Position numbers and translations under genes: made by a program. Shown here in pieces: positions 1 through 8,292 of a stretch of DNA of 50,754 nucleotides. Under the pieces are notes generated by a model that searched no databases, had not been told where the DNA came from, and was given only the letters and a program-made list of their open reading frames with translations. This stretch comes from an uncultured Flavobacteriaceae bacterium (GTDB taxonomy: Bacteria > Bacteroidota > Bacteroidia > Flavobacteriales > Flavobacteriaceae): assembly GCA_937901915.1 (NCBI GenBank), contig CALGUD010000071.1, positions 1-50,754 of the forward strand. The letters run 5' to 3'. Every line of letters begins with the position of its first letter. The first letter of the stretch is position 1.

Positions 1-115
1 GCAAGACTTAAGACTAAAATCATTGTATATCCTAACTCGATTAAACAGTTAAACGATTACACGATTAAACATTTATTGCCAATATATTCTTTACTTTGTA
101 AACAAATAAAGATTT

Positions 116-1423
116 TTGATATTAACTAAAAGCATATCGGAACTAAAAGAATTGTTTTACAGAGATGAAAACAACAACCTTGTTCTTAATATCTTTTGGA
201 ATAGTCTGTACATCGCTTTCTTTTTATTGCCATTAGACATCAATCTTCCAACTCCCTTTTTTATAGTGTCCATTATCTTCGGGTGCATCAATATATTCAG
301 GTCACCCAGGAAGTATGTTTCTGAAAATAAAATGCTCCTACTTTTTCCATTATATTTTATAGTAATTACGCTAAGTTTAATTTATACAGAAAATCTATCT
401 GACGGCATAGCATTAGTACAAAGGTCTTTAGCCTTGTTCTTATTCCCGGTTATTTTTCTGTTTGTAAAGGAAGATGCACTCTCTGTTAGAAAATTGTTTG
501 ATTTTTTATTACTCGGCTTAGTAGTTTCTTTTTTTATAAACCTCTCCCTTGCCTTAAACCATGCCCTGTTGGCTGCAAAAACTAATAATGCGTTTGAAGC
601 TTCTGTATCGCATTTTTCTTTATGGATTGATGCGTTGGTTAATGGGTGGGATTATTTTATAGGGTCGGGATTCTCAAGGCTGGTGAGTCCCAGTTATGTA
701 TCTCTGTATATATTGTTAGTGTTGAGTTTTTATTTAAAAAAGAAACTCAATTCCAGGTTAAAATTACTGGTTGTAATTATCCTGTTTTTATATCTGTATC
801 TCCTTGCATCAAGGGCAGCTTATTTTATTTTAATGATTATATCCCTCTTACTTATATTTAATATTACAGAGAAAAGTAAAAAATATTCAATGCTTATTAT
901 CTTTGTATTGGGATCTATCGTGTTTTTGAAAAACCCACGAATATTTGAGTTTGAAGATTCAGGGAATCCGGAAGATTACAATGCGACCATCTCCGAGAGG
1001 GCACGGTTATTATCCTGGGATGCAAGTATTGAAGCTATAAAGGAAGCTCCCTTTTTTGGTTATGGCATAGGCGATGCAAATGATGTTTTAACAAGGAAAT
1101 ACAAGGAATTAAATTATCAGGAAAATTATGCCGAGCAATACAATACTCACAACCAGTTTCTTCAAACCTGGATACAAACCGGAATACTGGGTACTGGGAT
1201 ATTAATTGCAATTATTATACTACTGGCCATACAAATGAGAAGAAGCCGGAATGAGTTTTCGGTTTTTCTTATTCTTTTTATTTCACTTTTATTTGAGTCT
1301 ATGCTAGTGCGGTTTAACGGTATCGTGTTTTTCTCCATCATAGTTCCGTTGCTATTAAAGAAAAGAAGCATTTTAAGCAGCAGGATTATCCGCAACGAAG
1401 CTGTTTTTAAAGACAACCCTTAG
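116..1423 (+). CDS. O-antigen ligase family membrane protein
   Basis: Polytopic inner-membrane protein of 435 aa with about ten hydrophobic segments. The C-terminal third carries the Wzy_C/O-antigen-ligase signature: a basic periplasmic loop containing SERARLLSWDASIEAIKEAP, followed near residue 345 by HNQFLQTWIQTGILG. Family members join or polymerise surface glycans on the periplasmic face. The start is uncertain: the frame opens after a stop at 107-109 and the first usable codon is TTG at 116, with no upstream ATG. The gene before it lies outside the window, so the glycan concerned cannot be named. Ligase and Wzy-type polymerase cannot be told apart from sequence. Confidence 0.8.
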   Translation: MILTKSISELKELFYRDENNNLVLNIFWNSLYIAFFLLPLDINLPTPFFIVSIIFGCINIFRSPRKYVSENKMLLLFPLYFIVITLSLIYTENLSDGIALVQRSLALFLFPVIFLFVKEDALSVRKLFDFLLLGLVVSFFINLSLALNHALLAAKTNNAFEASVSHFSLWIDALVNGWDYFIGSGFSRLVSPSYVSLYILLVLSFYLKKKLNSRLKLLVVIILFLYLYLLASRAAYFILMIISLLLIFNITEKSKKYSMLIIFVLGSIVFLKNPRIFEFEDSGNPEDYNATISERARLLSWDASIEAIKEAPFFGYGIGDANDVLTRKYKELNYQENYAEQYNTHNQFLQTWIQTGILGTGILIAIIILLAIQMRRSRNEFSVFLILFISLLFESMLVRFNGIVFFSIIVPLLLKKRSILSSRIIRNEAVFKDNP

Positions 1424-1475
1424 GCGGGAGAGTGCAAAATGTAGAGTTTTATACCCAATTAGCCAATAACTTTAA

Positions 1476-1531
1476 GTTGAATGTCCGATGTCAGGTGTCG
1501 GGTGTACAAAAATCCTCCCCCTTTGGGGGAG
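1476..1531. repeat. Intergenic repeat: GTCCGATGTC-type segment plus C/G-rich hairpin
   Basis: Two typical Bacteroidota intergenic elements lie side by side after the ligase gene. Bases 1476-1505 resemble, in inverted orientation, bases 21973-22005 of this window (about 25 of 30 positions). Bases 1515-1531 form a perfect hairpin, CTCCCCC-TTT-GGGGGAG, followed by a purine/G-rich stretch. On RNA the hairpin could act as a weak terminator, but no T-tract follows. No coding potential was seen in 1424-1667. Confidence 0.5.
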
Positions 1532-1667
1532 ATAGAGGGGGCTTTAAGTTGATAATTTTTATTTTATTCTTTATTAGTGCGATAGAATTCAAAAGGCTTG
1601 GGTGATGCAAAAACCAAAAGAATACAAATAAGGTACTCCTTAATTATTATTTTTTCTAAAAGGCTTG

Positions 1668-1675
1668 TACCTTTG
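1668..1675 (+). promoter_or_regulatory. Sigma-A type -7 box of purD
   Basis: TACCTTTG matches the Bacteroidota TAnnTTTG consensus exactly and sits 20 bases before the purD ATG, predicting a short leader. I found no convincing -33 TTG at the usual distance. Confidence 0.5.
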
Positions 1676-1695
1676 TACCCTCTAAAATAAAACAC

Positions 1696-2967
1696 ATGAA
1701 TATTCTTGTATTAGGCTCCGGCGGCAGGGAACACACTTTTGCCTGGAAGTTAAATCAAAGCCCTAAAATCAATAAACTTTTTGTAGCTCCCGGAAATGCG
1801 GGCACCCATGAGTTGGCCACAAATGTGAATATAAGTGCTACCGATTTTAATGCTGTAAAAGAATTAGTAATTAAGGAGGATATACAAATGGTAGTTGTAG
1901 GCCCGGAAGACCCATTGGTACAAGGAATTCATGATTACTTTTTAGAAGCCCCTGAATTAAAAGACATCCCTGTAATAGGCCCTTCTAAAATAGGCGCTCA
2001 GTTAGAGGGGAGCAAAGAGTTTGCCAAGCAGTTCATGGCCAGGCACAGCATACCTACGGCAGCATATCAAAGTTTTACTGCCGAAACTGTAGAGGCTGGA
2101 TATGGTTTTTTAGAAACCATGAAACCTCCTTATGTTTTGAAAGCTGACGGATTAGCGGCGGGGAAAGGTGTATTGATCATTAAGGATCTCGAAGAAACCA
2201 AGACCGAGCTTAAAAGTATGCTGGTAGATGCTAAATTTGGCAGTGCCAGTAAAAAAGTTGTGATTGAAGAGTTTTTAAGTGGGATTGAACTTAGTGTTTT
2301 TGTTTTAACCGATGGTAAAAACTACTTAACGTTACCGACTGCTAAAGATTATAAACGTATAGGTGAAGGAGACTCAGGCTTAAATACAGGCGGTATGGGA
2401 GCTATTTCGCCGGTTCCCTTTGCAGACGCTGCTTTTATGAAAAAAGTGGAAGATCGGATCATAAAGCCTACCGTAGAGGGCCTTCAAAAAGATGAGATAC
2501 CATACAAAGGTTTTATTTTTATCGGGTTAATAAAAGTGGGTAATGAACCTTATGTTATAGAATACAATGTGAGAATGGGTGATCCGGAAACTGAAGTTGT
2601 ATTACCGAGAATAAAAAATGACCTGGTCGATCTTTTTGAAGCAACTGCAAATGCAACCTTAAATGAAATAGATTTGGAAATAGATGAACAATCCGCAACA
2701 ACAGTGGTGGTTGTTTCAGGAGGTTATCCGGATGTGTATGAAAAAGGAAAAGAAATTACCGGGACAGAAAAAATTAATGATTCCATAGTTTTTCATGCCG
2801 GGACTAAACTCGAAAATGGTAAAGCAGTAACGAACGGAGGAAGAGTCCTTGCTATAACTTCACAAGATAAAGATTTCCGTAAGGCACTAAAAAAATCCTA
2901 TCAAAGTATAGAAAAACTACATTTTGATAAGATGTATTTTAGAAAAGATATCGGATTTGATTTATAA
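1696..2967 (+). CDS. purD: Phosphoribosylamine-glycine ligase
   Basis: GAR synthetase, the second step of purine synthesis: phosphoribosylamine + glycine + ATP give glycinamide ribonucleotide. The 423-aa length is normal. The N-terminus has the family's VLGSGGREHTFAWKL. The ATP-grasp region includes KADGLAAGKGV (around 150) and the metal-binding NVRMGDPETEVVLPR (around 290). The ATG follows a consensus -7 box. The end overlaps the 73-aa gene on the other strand by 6 bases (convergent). Cytosolic housekeeping gene with nothing unusual. Confidence 0.97.
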   Translation: MNILVLGSGGREHTFAWKLNQSPKINKLFVAPGNAGTHELATNVNISATDFNAVKELVIKEDIQMVVVGPEDPLVQGIHDYFLEAPELKDIPVIGPSKIGAQLEGSKEFAKQFMARHSIPTAAYQSFTAETVEAGYGFLETMKPPYVLKADGLAAGKGVLIIKDLEETKTELKSMLVDAKFGSASKKVVIEEFLSGIELSVFVLTDGKNYLTLPTAKDYKRIGEGDSGLNTGGMGAISPVPFADAAFMKKVEDRIIKPTVEGLQKDEIPYKGFIFIGLIKVGNEPYVIEYNVRMGDPETEVVLPRIKNDLVDLFEATANATLNEIDLEIDEQSATTVVVVSGGYPDVYEKGKEITGTEKINDSIVFHAGTKLENGKAVTNGGRVLAITSQDKDFRKALKKSYQSIEKLHFDKMYFRKDIGFDL

Positions 2968-3183
2968 ATAAGAATGGGCCGTAATATCCTTATTCTCTTC
3001 GTTATTGTCGTTAAATTTTTTAAGCTGTAACGTCCAGTATACTATTGCTACCAGGCCAACAATTGCAAATAACCAATTAATAATATTAGCCCCCCACCAA
3101 TTATCCATAAAACGTAAAGCCTGGAATGGAGCAAATAAAATTTCTTCAAATAAATACTGTATACCTTCAAAAAAATCTTTCAT
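2962..3183 (-). CDS. Small conserved membrane protein (DUF6341-like)
   Basis: A 73-aa protein with an amphipathic, aromatic-rich N-terminus, one clear transmembrane segment around residues 34-51 (WLFAIVGLVAIVYWTLQL) and a charged, Asn/Glu-rich tail. It resembles the small DUF6341 proteins that flavobacteria keep beside upp and DUF6427 genes. That assignment comes from memory of the neighbourhood and was not searched. Function unknown. It is convergent with purD and divergent from the DUF6427 gene, with 91 bases between them. Confidence 0.7.
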   Translation of the reverse strand: MKDFFEGIQYLFEEILFAPFQALRFMDNWWGANIINWLFAIVGLVAIVYWTLQLKKFNDNNEENKDITAHSYL

Positions 3184-3274
3184 CTATAAAAAGTTCTTAA
3201 TTTTACGTTGCAAAATTACATAATTTTTATGTAGATTTCATAAAAAAGGATTCATTAAACCTTTAAAATAAACA

Positions 3275-4198
3275 ATGGTAGCATCCGTTTTTGGAAAAAC
3301 ACGCCCTATAAATTTTATTTTTATAATCATCTTTTTGATTTTTTTCTTTTTTGGCGTACATTTTTTTCTTCTGAAAACAAGTAGCGATATTCTTTCTCTA
3401 TTGAAATTATTGGGTATTCTGATCCTAATTCTGGGAAGTGTTTTTTTAACCAATTTTATTAGCAAAAAAAATGGCCTGACCCGGGATAATACTTATGCAG
3501 CATTGCTTTTTGTACTCATTTTAAGCTTTTTTCCCTACACATTCAGTAATATGGAAATTATTATTTCCAATTTGTTCATTTTACTTGCTATAAGGAGAAT
3601 TATAAGTCTAAAATCATATATACAGATAAAATTAAAACTCTTTGATGCCTCTTTGTGGATTTGCCTTGCCACTATTTTTTATGAGTGGGCAATCTTATTC
3701 TTTTTTTTGGTTTTTGTAGCTATTTTGCATTATGGGTTAAAAGATATCAGAAATTGGTTAATTCCTTTAGTGGCAATTATAACCGTATGCATTTTTGCTG
3801 TAACCTTTTTTTATTTAACTAACCAGCTGGATAAACTGTCAGGTATCCTGGATTTTAAAATAGAACTCCACATAGAAAAATATTTAGACTTGAGGTACCT
3901 TATACCCTTTCTCTATATTTTGTTAGTTGGCATACTCGCCACATTTTCATATTTTGCGAATATCAAATCAAAACTATCTGAAGAACAATCTTCAATACTA
4001 CTGGTAATAGTGGCCTTTCTGGTGAGTTTATTTATTTCATTACTTTCCAATAATGAAAGAACATCAGAATTTATTTTTATGGGATTTCCATTAGCTATTA
4101 TTATGACAAATTATATTGAATTGATAAAAAAATGGTGGTATAAGGAATTTTTACTGTGGACCTTTATTATTCTGCCTTTCGTAGTATTGATGCTATAG
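3275..4198 (+). CDS. DUF6427 family polytopic membrane protein
   Basis: A 307-aa very hydrophobic protein with about eight to nine predicted membrane spans separated by short Lys/Arg/Asn-rich loops. It starts MVASVFGKTRPINF, the usual opening of DUF6427 proteins that flank upp in Flavobacteriaceae. No catalytic motif was recognised and the function is unknown. Its last 6 bases overlap the 3' end of upp on the opposite strand. Confidence 0.75.
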   Translation: MVASVFGKTRPINFIFIIIFLIFFFFGVHFFLLKTSSDILSLLKLLGILILILGSVFLTNFISKKNGLTRDNTYAALLFVLILSFFPYTFSNMEIIISNLFILLAIRRIISLKSYIQIKLKLFDASLWICLATIFYEWAILFFFLVFVAILHYGLKDIRNWLIPLVAIITVCIFAVTFFYLTNQLDKLSGILDFKIELHIEKYLDLRYLIPFLYILLVGILATFSYFANIKSKLSEEQSSILLVIVAFLVSLFISLLSNNERTSEFIFMGFPLAIIMTNYIELIKKWWYKEFLLWTFIILPFVVLML

Positions 4199-4846
4199 CT
4201 TATCCCCAAACGAAAGGTCACCCGCATCACCCAATCCCGGAATGATATAACCTCTTTGATTTAAACTGTCATCTATATCGGCAATCCACAAATGGGTATC
4301 AGTATCAAAGTGGTTTTTAATATATTCAATACCGTCTTTTGCCCCGATAGCCGAAACAAGGTGAATTTCTTTAGGTGTTCCCATATTCTTCAGCGTTTCA
4401 TAAGTTGATACCAAGGATCTTCCTGTGGCCAGCATAGGATCCGCAAGGATCAGTATTTTATTGTCTAATGCAGGAGACGCTAAATACTCTACAATGATCT
4501 TAAAACTATCTTCATTGTTTTCATGGTGCCTGTATGCAGATATAAAGGAGCTGTCGGCATTATCAAAATAATTTAATAAACCCTGATGTAATGGTAAACC
4601 AGCCCTTAATACTGAACAAATCACTATTTTATCACTTATTAAGAAAGTATTTTTTTCTCCCAGAGGGGTCTTAATTCCCTTCATTTCATAATTCAGCGTT
4701 TTGCTCAACTCATAACCCAGTATTTCACCAATACGCTCTATGTTTCTCCTAAACCGCATTCTGTCTTTTTGGACTGAAATATCCCTGATTTCGGACAAAA
4801 ATGTGTTTAAAACGGAGTTTTCCTTAGCAATATGATGAATTTTCAT
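4193..4846 (-). CDS. upp: Uracil phosphoribosyltransferase
   Basis: Salvage enzyme: uracil + PRPP give UMP + PPi. The PRPP-binding loop is seen in ILADPMLATGRS and the uracil-site region in GYIIPGLGDAGD at the C-terminus. I place the start at 4846 (MKIHHIAKENSVLN, 217 aa), not at the in-frame codon 36 bases upstream. The longer start lies inside a TAnnTTTG promoter box at 4887-4880, and 217 aa is the normal family length. Cytosolic. Confidence 0.95.
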   Translation of the reverse strand: MKIHHIAKENSVLNTFLSEIRDISVQKDRMRFRRNIERIGEILGYELSKTLNYEMKGIKTPLGEKNTFLISDKIVICSVLRAGLPLHQGLLNYFDNADSSFISAYRHHENNEDSFKIIVEYLASPALDNKILILADPMLATGRSLVSTYETLKNMGTPKEIHLVSAIGAKDGIEYIKNHFDTDTHLWIADIDDSLNQRGYIIPGLGDAGDLSFGDKL

Positions 4847-4879
4847 TTGTTTTGAGCTTTTTATCAATTGAGCACTTAT

Positions 4880-4887
4880 CAAAAGTA
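4880..4887 (-). promoter_or_regulatory. -7 box of upp
   Basis: Read on the minus strand this is TACTTTTG, fitting TAnnTTTG. Transcription would start near 4873 and leave about a 27-base leader to the ATG at 4846. This is what decides the upp start. The divergent gene's own box, TATATTTG, lies only 13 bases away. Confidence 0.5.
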
Positions 4888-4899
4888 ATTAATTAAAAG

Positions 4900-4907
4900 T
4901 ATATTTG
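4900..4907 (+). promoter_or_regulatory. -7 box of the DUF4254/GT9 pair
   Basis: TATATTTG fits TAnnTTTG and lies 20 bases before the ATG at 4928. It is arranged back to back with the upp promoter in a gap of about 80 bases. Confidence 0.45.
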
Positions 4908-4927
4908 TAATAATTAAAATAAGAGTT

Positions 4928-5533
4928 ATGTTCAGTGAGTTAGCCTTTGATATATTTGAAAAAAGCATTCAACAATACCACATTTTAGATAATGTATATC
5001 AGCCTTTTAATAACCCCTATCCTGCAGATAAAATAGAGCATCTTTTATATAGAAAAAATTGGATCGATACAGTACAATGGCACTATGAAGATATTATTCG
5101 GGACCCTGCAATAGATCCTGTAGAGGCATTGGACCTTAAAAGAAAAATTGATGCATCTAACCAGGACAGGACCGATACGGTAGAATATATAGACAGTTAT
5201 TTTCTAGAGAAATACAAAAATATTGCACCTAAACCCAATGCCACTATAAATTCCGAAAGTCCTGCGTGGGCTATAGACAGGTTGTCTATTCTGTCCTTAA
5301 AAATATACCATATGCAGGAAGAAGTTGAGAGAGAAGAGGCGTCAGAAAGCCACAAGCTTAAATGCCGGGCTAAACTCCAGGTTCTCCTTGAACAAAAGGC
5401 GGATTTATCTTCAGCAATTGATCAATTGCTTGCCGATATAGAAAATGGTGATAAGTACATGAAGGTTTATAAACAAATGAAAATGTATAATGATGAAGAG
5501 TTAAATCCTGTACTCTACCAGAACAAGAAATGA
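4928..5533 (+). CDS. DUF4254 domain protein
   Basis: A 201-aa soluble, charged, mostly helical protein matching DUF4254 in length and in signature stretches such as PYPADKIEHLLYRKNWIDT and SPAWAIDRLSILSLKIYHM. No enzymatic motif is recognisable. In Bacteroidota this family is regularly followed by a heptosyltransferase-type glycosyltransferase 9, as here with a 34-base gap, so a role in LPS or surface-glycan assembly is inferred from context only. Confidence 0.8.
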   Translation: MFSELAFDIFEKSIQQYHILDNVYQPFNNPYPADKIEHLLYRKNWIDTVQWHYEDIIRDPAIDPVEALDLKRKIDASNQDRTDTVEYIDSYFLEKYKNIAPKPNATINSESPAWAIDRLSILSLKIYHMQEEVEREEASESHKLKCRAKLQVLLEQKADLSSAIDQLLADIENGDKYMKVYKQMKMYNDEELNPVLYQNKK

Positions 5534-5567
5534 TTTCTGGTATAAAAAATTATTAAATAAACCGGTT

Positions 5568-6626
5568 TTGGGCCAAAAAAATAAATCTATAAAGCATATT
5601 CTGGTTATCCGTTTATCTGCAATGGGAGATGTTGCCATGACCGTTCCTGTGCTTCGGACGCTGTGTAGTCAATACCCGGATTTAAAAATCACCATGCTAT
5701 CAAAGCCCTTTTTTAAGCCATTATTTGATGATATTGAAAACCTGAATTTTTATGGCGTTGATACCAATGGAAGGCATCGGGGGATATCCGGACTAAAAAA
5801 ACTTTCTGTCGAATTAAAAAAAACAGGAATAGATGCGGTGGCAGACCTGCATAATGTTTTGCGCAGCAATATTCTTAAAGTTTTTTTTATAATGAGAGGT
5901 ATGCCTTTTATACAAATTGATAAAGGAAGGACAGAAAAAAGGTTTCTCACTTCCGGCAAACAGTTTTACCAGCTAAAAACCACGCATCAACGTTATGCCG
6001 ACGTTTTTGAAAAAATGGGTTTTCCTGTTGACCTTTCCGAACATTCATTTCCACCCCAAAAAAAATTAAAGGAAAGCATTATAGAAATTATTGGTTCTGA
6101 AGCCAAAAAGTGGATCGGAATTGCCCCATTTGCTGCCTTTTCAGGAAAAATGTACCCAATTGATCTGATGGAGAAAGTACTGGACAGACTCAATGGCACC
6201 AATAACTGTAAATTAATTTTGCTCGGTGGAGGGGATGAAGAAAAAGAAATACTTGAAGATTTAGCCGATAAATATAAAAATGCAATTAACCTGGTAGGGA
6301 AATTATCGTTTGATGATGAACTTGCCCTGATTTCCAATTTAGACCTTATGCTGTCTATGGATAGTGGAAATGCGCATCTGGCAGCCATTTATGGCATTAA
6401 AACGGTGACGCTTTGGGGAATTTCACATCCTTATGCCGGATTTTACCCTTTTGGCCAGGATATGGATAATGCATTATTATCCGACAAGGAAAAATATCCT
6501 TTAATCCCTACTTCTGTTTATGGCAATAAACTTCCCCGGGGATACGAAAATGTAATGAGAACTATTCCTCCAGAGAAAGTAGTTGAAAAAGTCATTTCTT
6601 TGATTAAATTGATCATTTTTTTATAA
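5568..6626 (+). CDS. Glycosyltransferase family 9 (heptosyltransferase-like)
   Basis: A 352-aa GT-B enzyme. The N-terminal Rossmann half opens with ILVIRLSAMGDVAMTVPVLR. The donor-binding C-terminal half has LILLGGGDEEKEI and MDSGNAHLAAIYGIKTVTLWG, the standard GT9 signature with the conserved D-S/x-G-x-x-H core. The family transfers ADP-heptose or related sugars to the LPS core on the cytoplasmic face. The start is a TTG at 5568 (MGQKNKSIKHILV); no ATG lies before the conserved N-terminus. Probably co-transcribed with the DUF4254 gene. Confidence 0.88.
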   Translation: MGQKNKSIKHILVIRLSAMGDVAMTVPVLRTLCSQYPDLKITMLSKPFFKPLFDDIENLNFYGVDTNGRHRGISGLKKLSVELKKTGIDAVADLHNVLRSNILKVFFIMRGMPFIQIDKGRTEKRFLTSGKQFYQLKTTHQRYADVFEKMGFPVDLSEHSFPPQKKLKESIIEIIGSEAKKWIGIAPFAAFSGKMYPIDLMEKVLDRLNGTNNCKLILLGGGDEEKEILEDLADKYKNAINLVGKLSFDDELALISNLDLMLSMDSGNAHLAAIYGIKTVTLWGISHPYAGFYPFGQDMDNALLSDKEKYPLIPTSVYGNKLPRGYENVMRTIPPEKVVEKVISLIKLIIFL

Positions 6627-6690
6627 TGCCTGTTCTGAATGTAAAACATATAATTAATTTTACAACCATTATCATAACCAACCTTTAAAA

Positions 6691-7425
6691 ATGACTAAAA
6701 TAATATCCTATCCCTTAAGTATTATGTATGGGGTTTTCTTTTTTTTCTGTTTGATTTTTTTTCACCCTGTGCAGTGGATTGCCCTAAATGTGTTCGGGTA
6801 TAACACCCATAGAAGAACAGTATACATTATGAATTGGTTTTTAATGCGGTGTACCAATCTTTTAGGCACCCGTTATTCTTATAAAAACTCATATACCATA
6901 CCAACTGATAAACCGATAATTTTTGTATCCAATCATCAAAGCCTGTACGATATTCCACCAATTATCTGGTATTTACGCAAGCATCACCCTAAATTTATAA
7001 GTAAAATAGAGTTGGCTAAAGGAATTCCCAGTGTTTCTTATAATCTCAGGCATGGCGGATCTGCTTTAATAGACAGAAAGAATCCCGAACAGGCAATCCC
7101 GGCTATTATAAAGTTTGGTAAGTATTTAGAAGAAAATAAAAGATCGGCAGTAATTTTTCCAGAAGGTACACGAAGCAAGACCGGAATCCCCAGGAAATTT
7201 CAAACAAAAGGCTTAAAAGTACTCATTGAAAATATGCCTTCAGCACTGGTAGTGCCGATTACAATTAACAATTCATGGAAAATGCAGAAGTATGGAAAAT
7301 TTCCCATGGGTTTGGGTGCTCACATAAAATTCAATATTCATAAACCCTTACCTGTAAATAGTTATCCAATTGAAGAACTTCTGGGGATGGTTGAAAAAAA
7401 CATTAAAAATGATATTGTAAGGTAA
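6691..7425 (+). CDS. plsC: 1-acyl-sn-glycerol-3-phosphate acyltransferase
   Basis: Inner-membrane acyltransferase making phosphatidic acid from lysophosphatidic acid. It is 244 aa, with a hydrophobic N-terminal anchor (residues 8-30), the catalytic NHQSLYD (NHx4D) near residue 87 and the substrate motif FPEGTRS near residue 155. A second member of the family lies at 16830-17570. The stop TAA shares its last base with the ATG of the HD gene, so the two are translationally coupled. Confidence 0.9.
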   Translation: MTKIISYPLSIMYGVFFFFCLIFFHPVQWIALNVFGYNTHRRTVYIMNWFLMRCTNLLGTRYSYKNSYTIPTDKPIIFVSNHQSLYDIPPIIWYLRKHHPKFISKIELAKGIPSVSYNLRHGGSALIDRKNPEQAIPAIIKFGKYLEENKRSAVIFPEGTRSKTGIPRKFQTKGLKVLIENMPSALVVPITINNSWKMQKYGKFPMGLGAHIKFNIHKPLPVNSYPIEELLGMVEKNIKNDIVR

Positions 7426-8081
7426 TGAGCAATACAGAAATTATTGAAAAAACCATTGTTTTTGTAAAAGAATCATTAAAAGATGCCGAAGGCGGACACG
7501 ATTGGTTTCATATTCAACGTGTATTTAATAATGCTTTACTTATTGCAAAAGATGAAAAGGGAATTGATCCGTTAGTAATTGGTTTAGGAGCTTTGCTACA
7601 TGACATAGCAGATTATAAATTTCATGAGGGAGATGAAACTATTGGTCCGAAAAAAGCTCGAGAATTTTTAAAAAGTATAAAAGTTGACGGGGACATTATT
7701 AAGCATATTGAAAATATCATTAAAAATGTTTCCTTTAAAGGAGGAAATTTTAGTCAGGATTTTAATTCAAAAGAGCTTGAAATTATTCAGGATGCCGATA
7801 GGCTCGATGCTATTGGGGCTATAGGAATAGCACGATGTTTTAGTTACGGCGGATTTAAAAAAAGGCCATTATATAACCCGGAAATAGTACCTAATTTAAA
7901 TATGACCAAAGAAGAGTATAAAAATTCCAATGCACCTTCCATAAACCATTTCTACGAAAAACTATTGTTGTTAAAAGACAAAATGAATACAACTTCGGCT
8001 AAAAAAATAGCTGCTAAAAGACATGAATTCATGGAACTGTATTTAAAACAGTTTTATGCAGAATGGGAAGGCATAAAGTAA
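7425..8081 (+). CDS. HD-domain phosphohydrolase (YedJ/Cof-type)
   Basis: A 218-aa HD-superfamily protein. Metal ligands are visible as HDWFHIQRV (first His), LLHDIADYKF (the HD pair) and QDADRLDAIGAIGIARCF (distal Asp). This matches the stand-alone HD proteins annotated as predicted metal-dependent phosphohydrolases; the physiological substrate is unknown. It overlaps the plsC stop by one base (TAATG). Confidence 0.88.
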   Translation: MSNTEIIEKTIVFVKESLKDAEGGHDWFHIQRVFNNALLIAKDEKGIDPLVIGLGALLHDIADYKFHEGDETIGPKKAREFLKSIKVDGDIIKHIENIIKNVSFKGGNFSQDFNSKELEIIQDADRLDAIGAIGIARCFSYGGFKKRPLYNPEIVPNLNMTKEEYKNSNAPSINHFYEKLLLLKDKMNTTSAKKIAAKRHEFMELYLKQFYAEWEGIK

Positions 8082-8093
8082 TTGCGTAAGAAC

Positions 8094-8240
8094 CGTCTTT
8101 GCGAACGCAGTGAAGCAATCTTTTCAATACACCACACTGGCTTGTTCTCACCTAAACTCTGAAAGAGTTTAATACATTTAACCACAGGCTCGTCCTGTGG
8201 TTTAAAAGGATACTATAAATCCCAACCCCGAAAGGGTTGA
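8094..8240. repeat. Mosaic of palindromic intergenic repeats
   Basis: The gap between the HD gene and the radical SAM gene is built of known-looking repeat modules. Bases 8094-8121 contain TTGCGAACGCAGTGAAGCAA, a form of the widely dispersed 'GCGA..GAAGCAATC' intergenic repeat. Then come three perfect hairpins: AAACTC-TGAAA-GAGTTT (8154-8170), AACCACAGG-CTCGT-CCTGTGGTT (8180-8202) and CAACCC-CGAAA-GGGTTG (8223-8239). Two of the three share a 5-base -GAAA- loop. They resemble REP-type elements mobilised by RAYTs. No T-tract follows, so simple terminators are unlikely. Confidence 0.65.
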
Positions 8241-8292
8241 ATCTCTGGTTATCATCAGTAAAAGAAGATAATAATATTACCTCAATCATATC

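Noticed and set aside
1..129. Frame 1 is open from the window edge to a TAA at 127-129 and could be the end of an upstream gene overlapping the ligase start.
   Set aside because: Its bases consist largely of a CGATTAAAC/TTAAACGATTACACG repeat that looks like intergenic filler, and the 42-residue translation resembles nothing known; too weak to list.
2651..2659. ATGCAACCT inside purD, resembling the ECF -35 decamer (similar GCAACC hits occur in other genes).
   Set aside because: No GNATCT 13 bases downstream and within a coding region; not a promoter copy.
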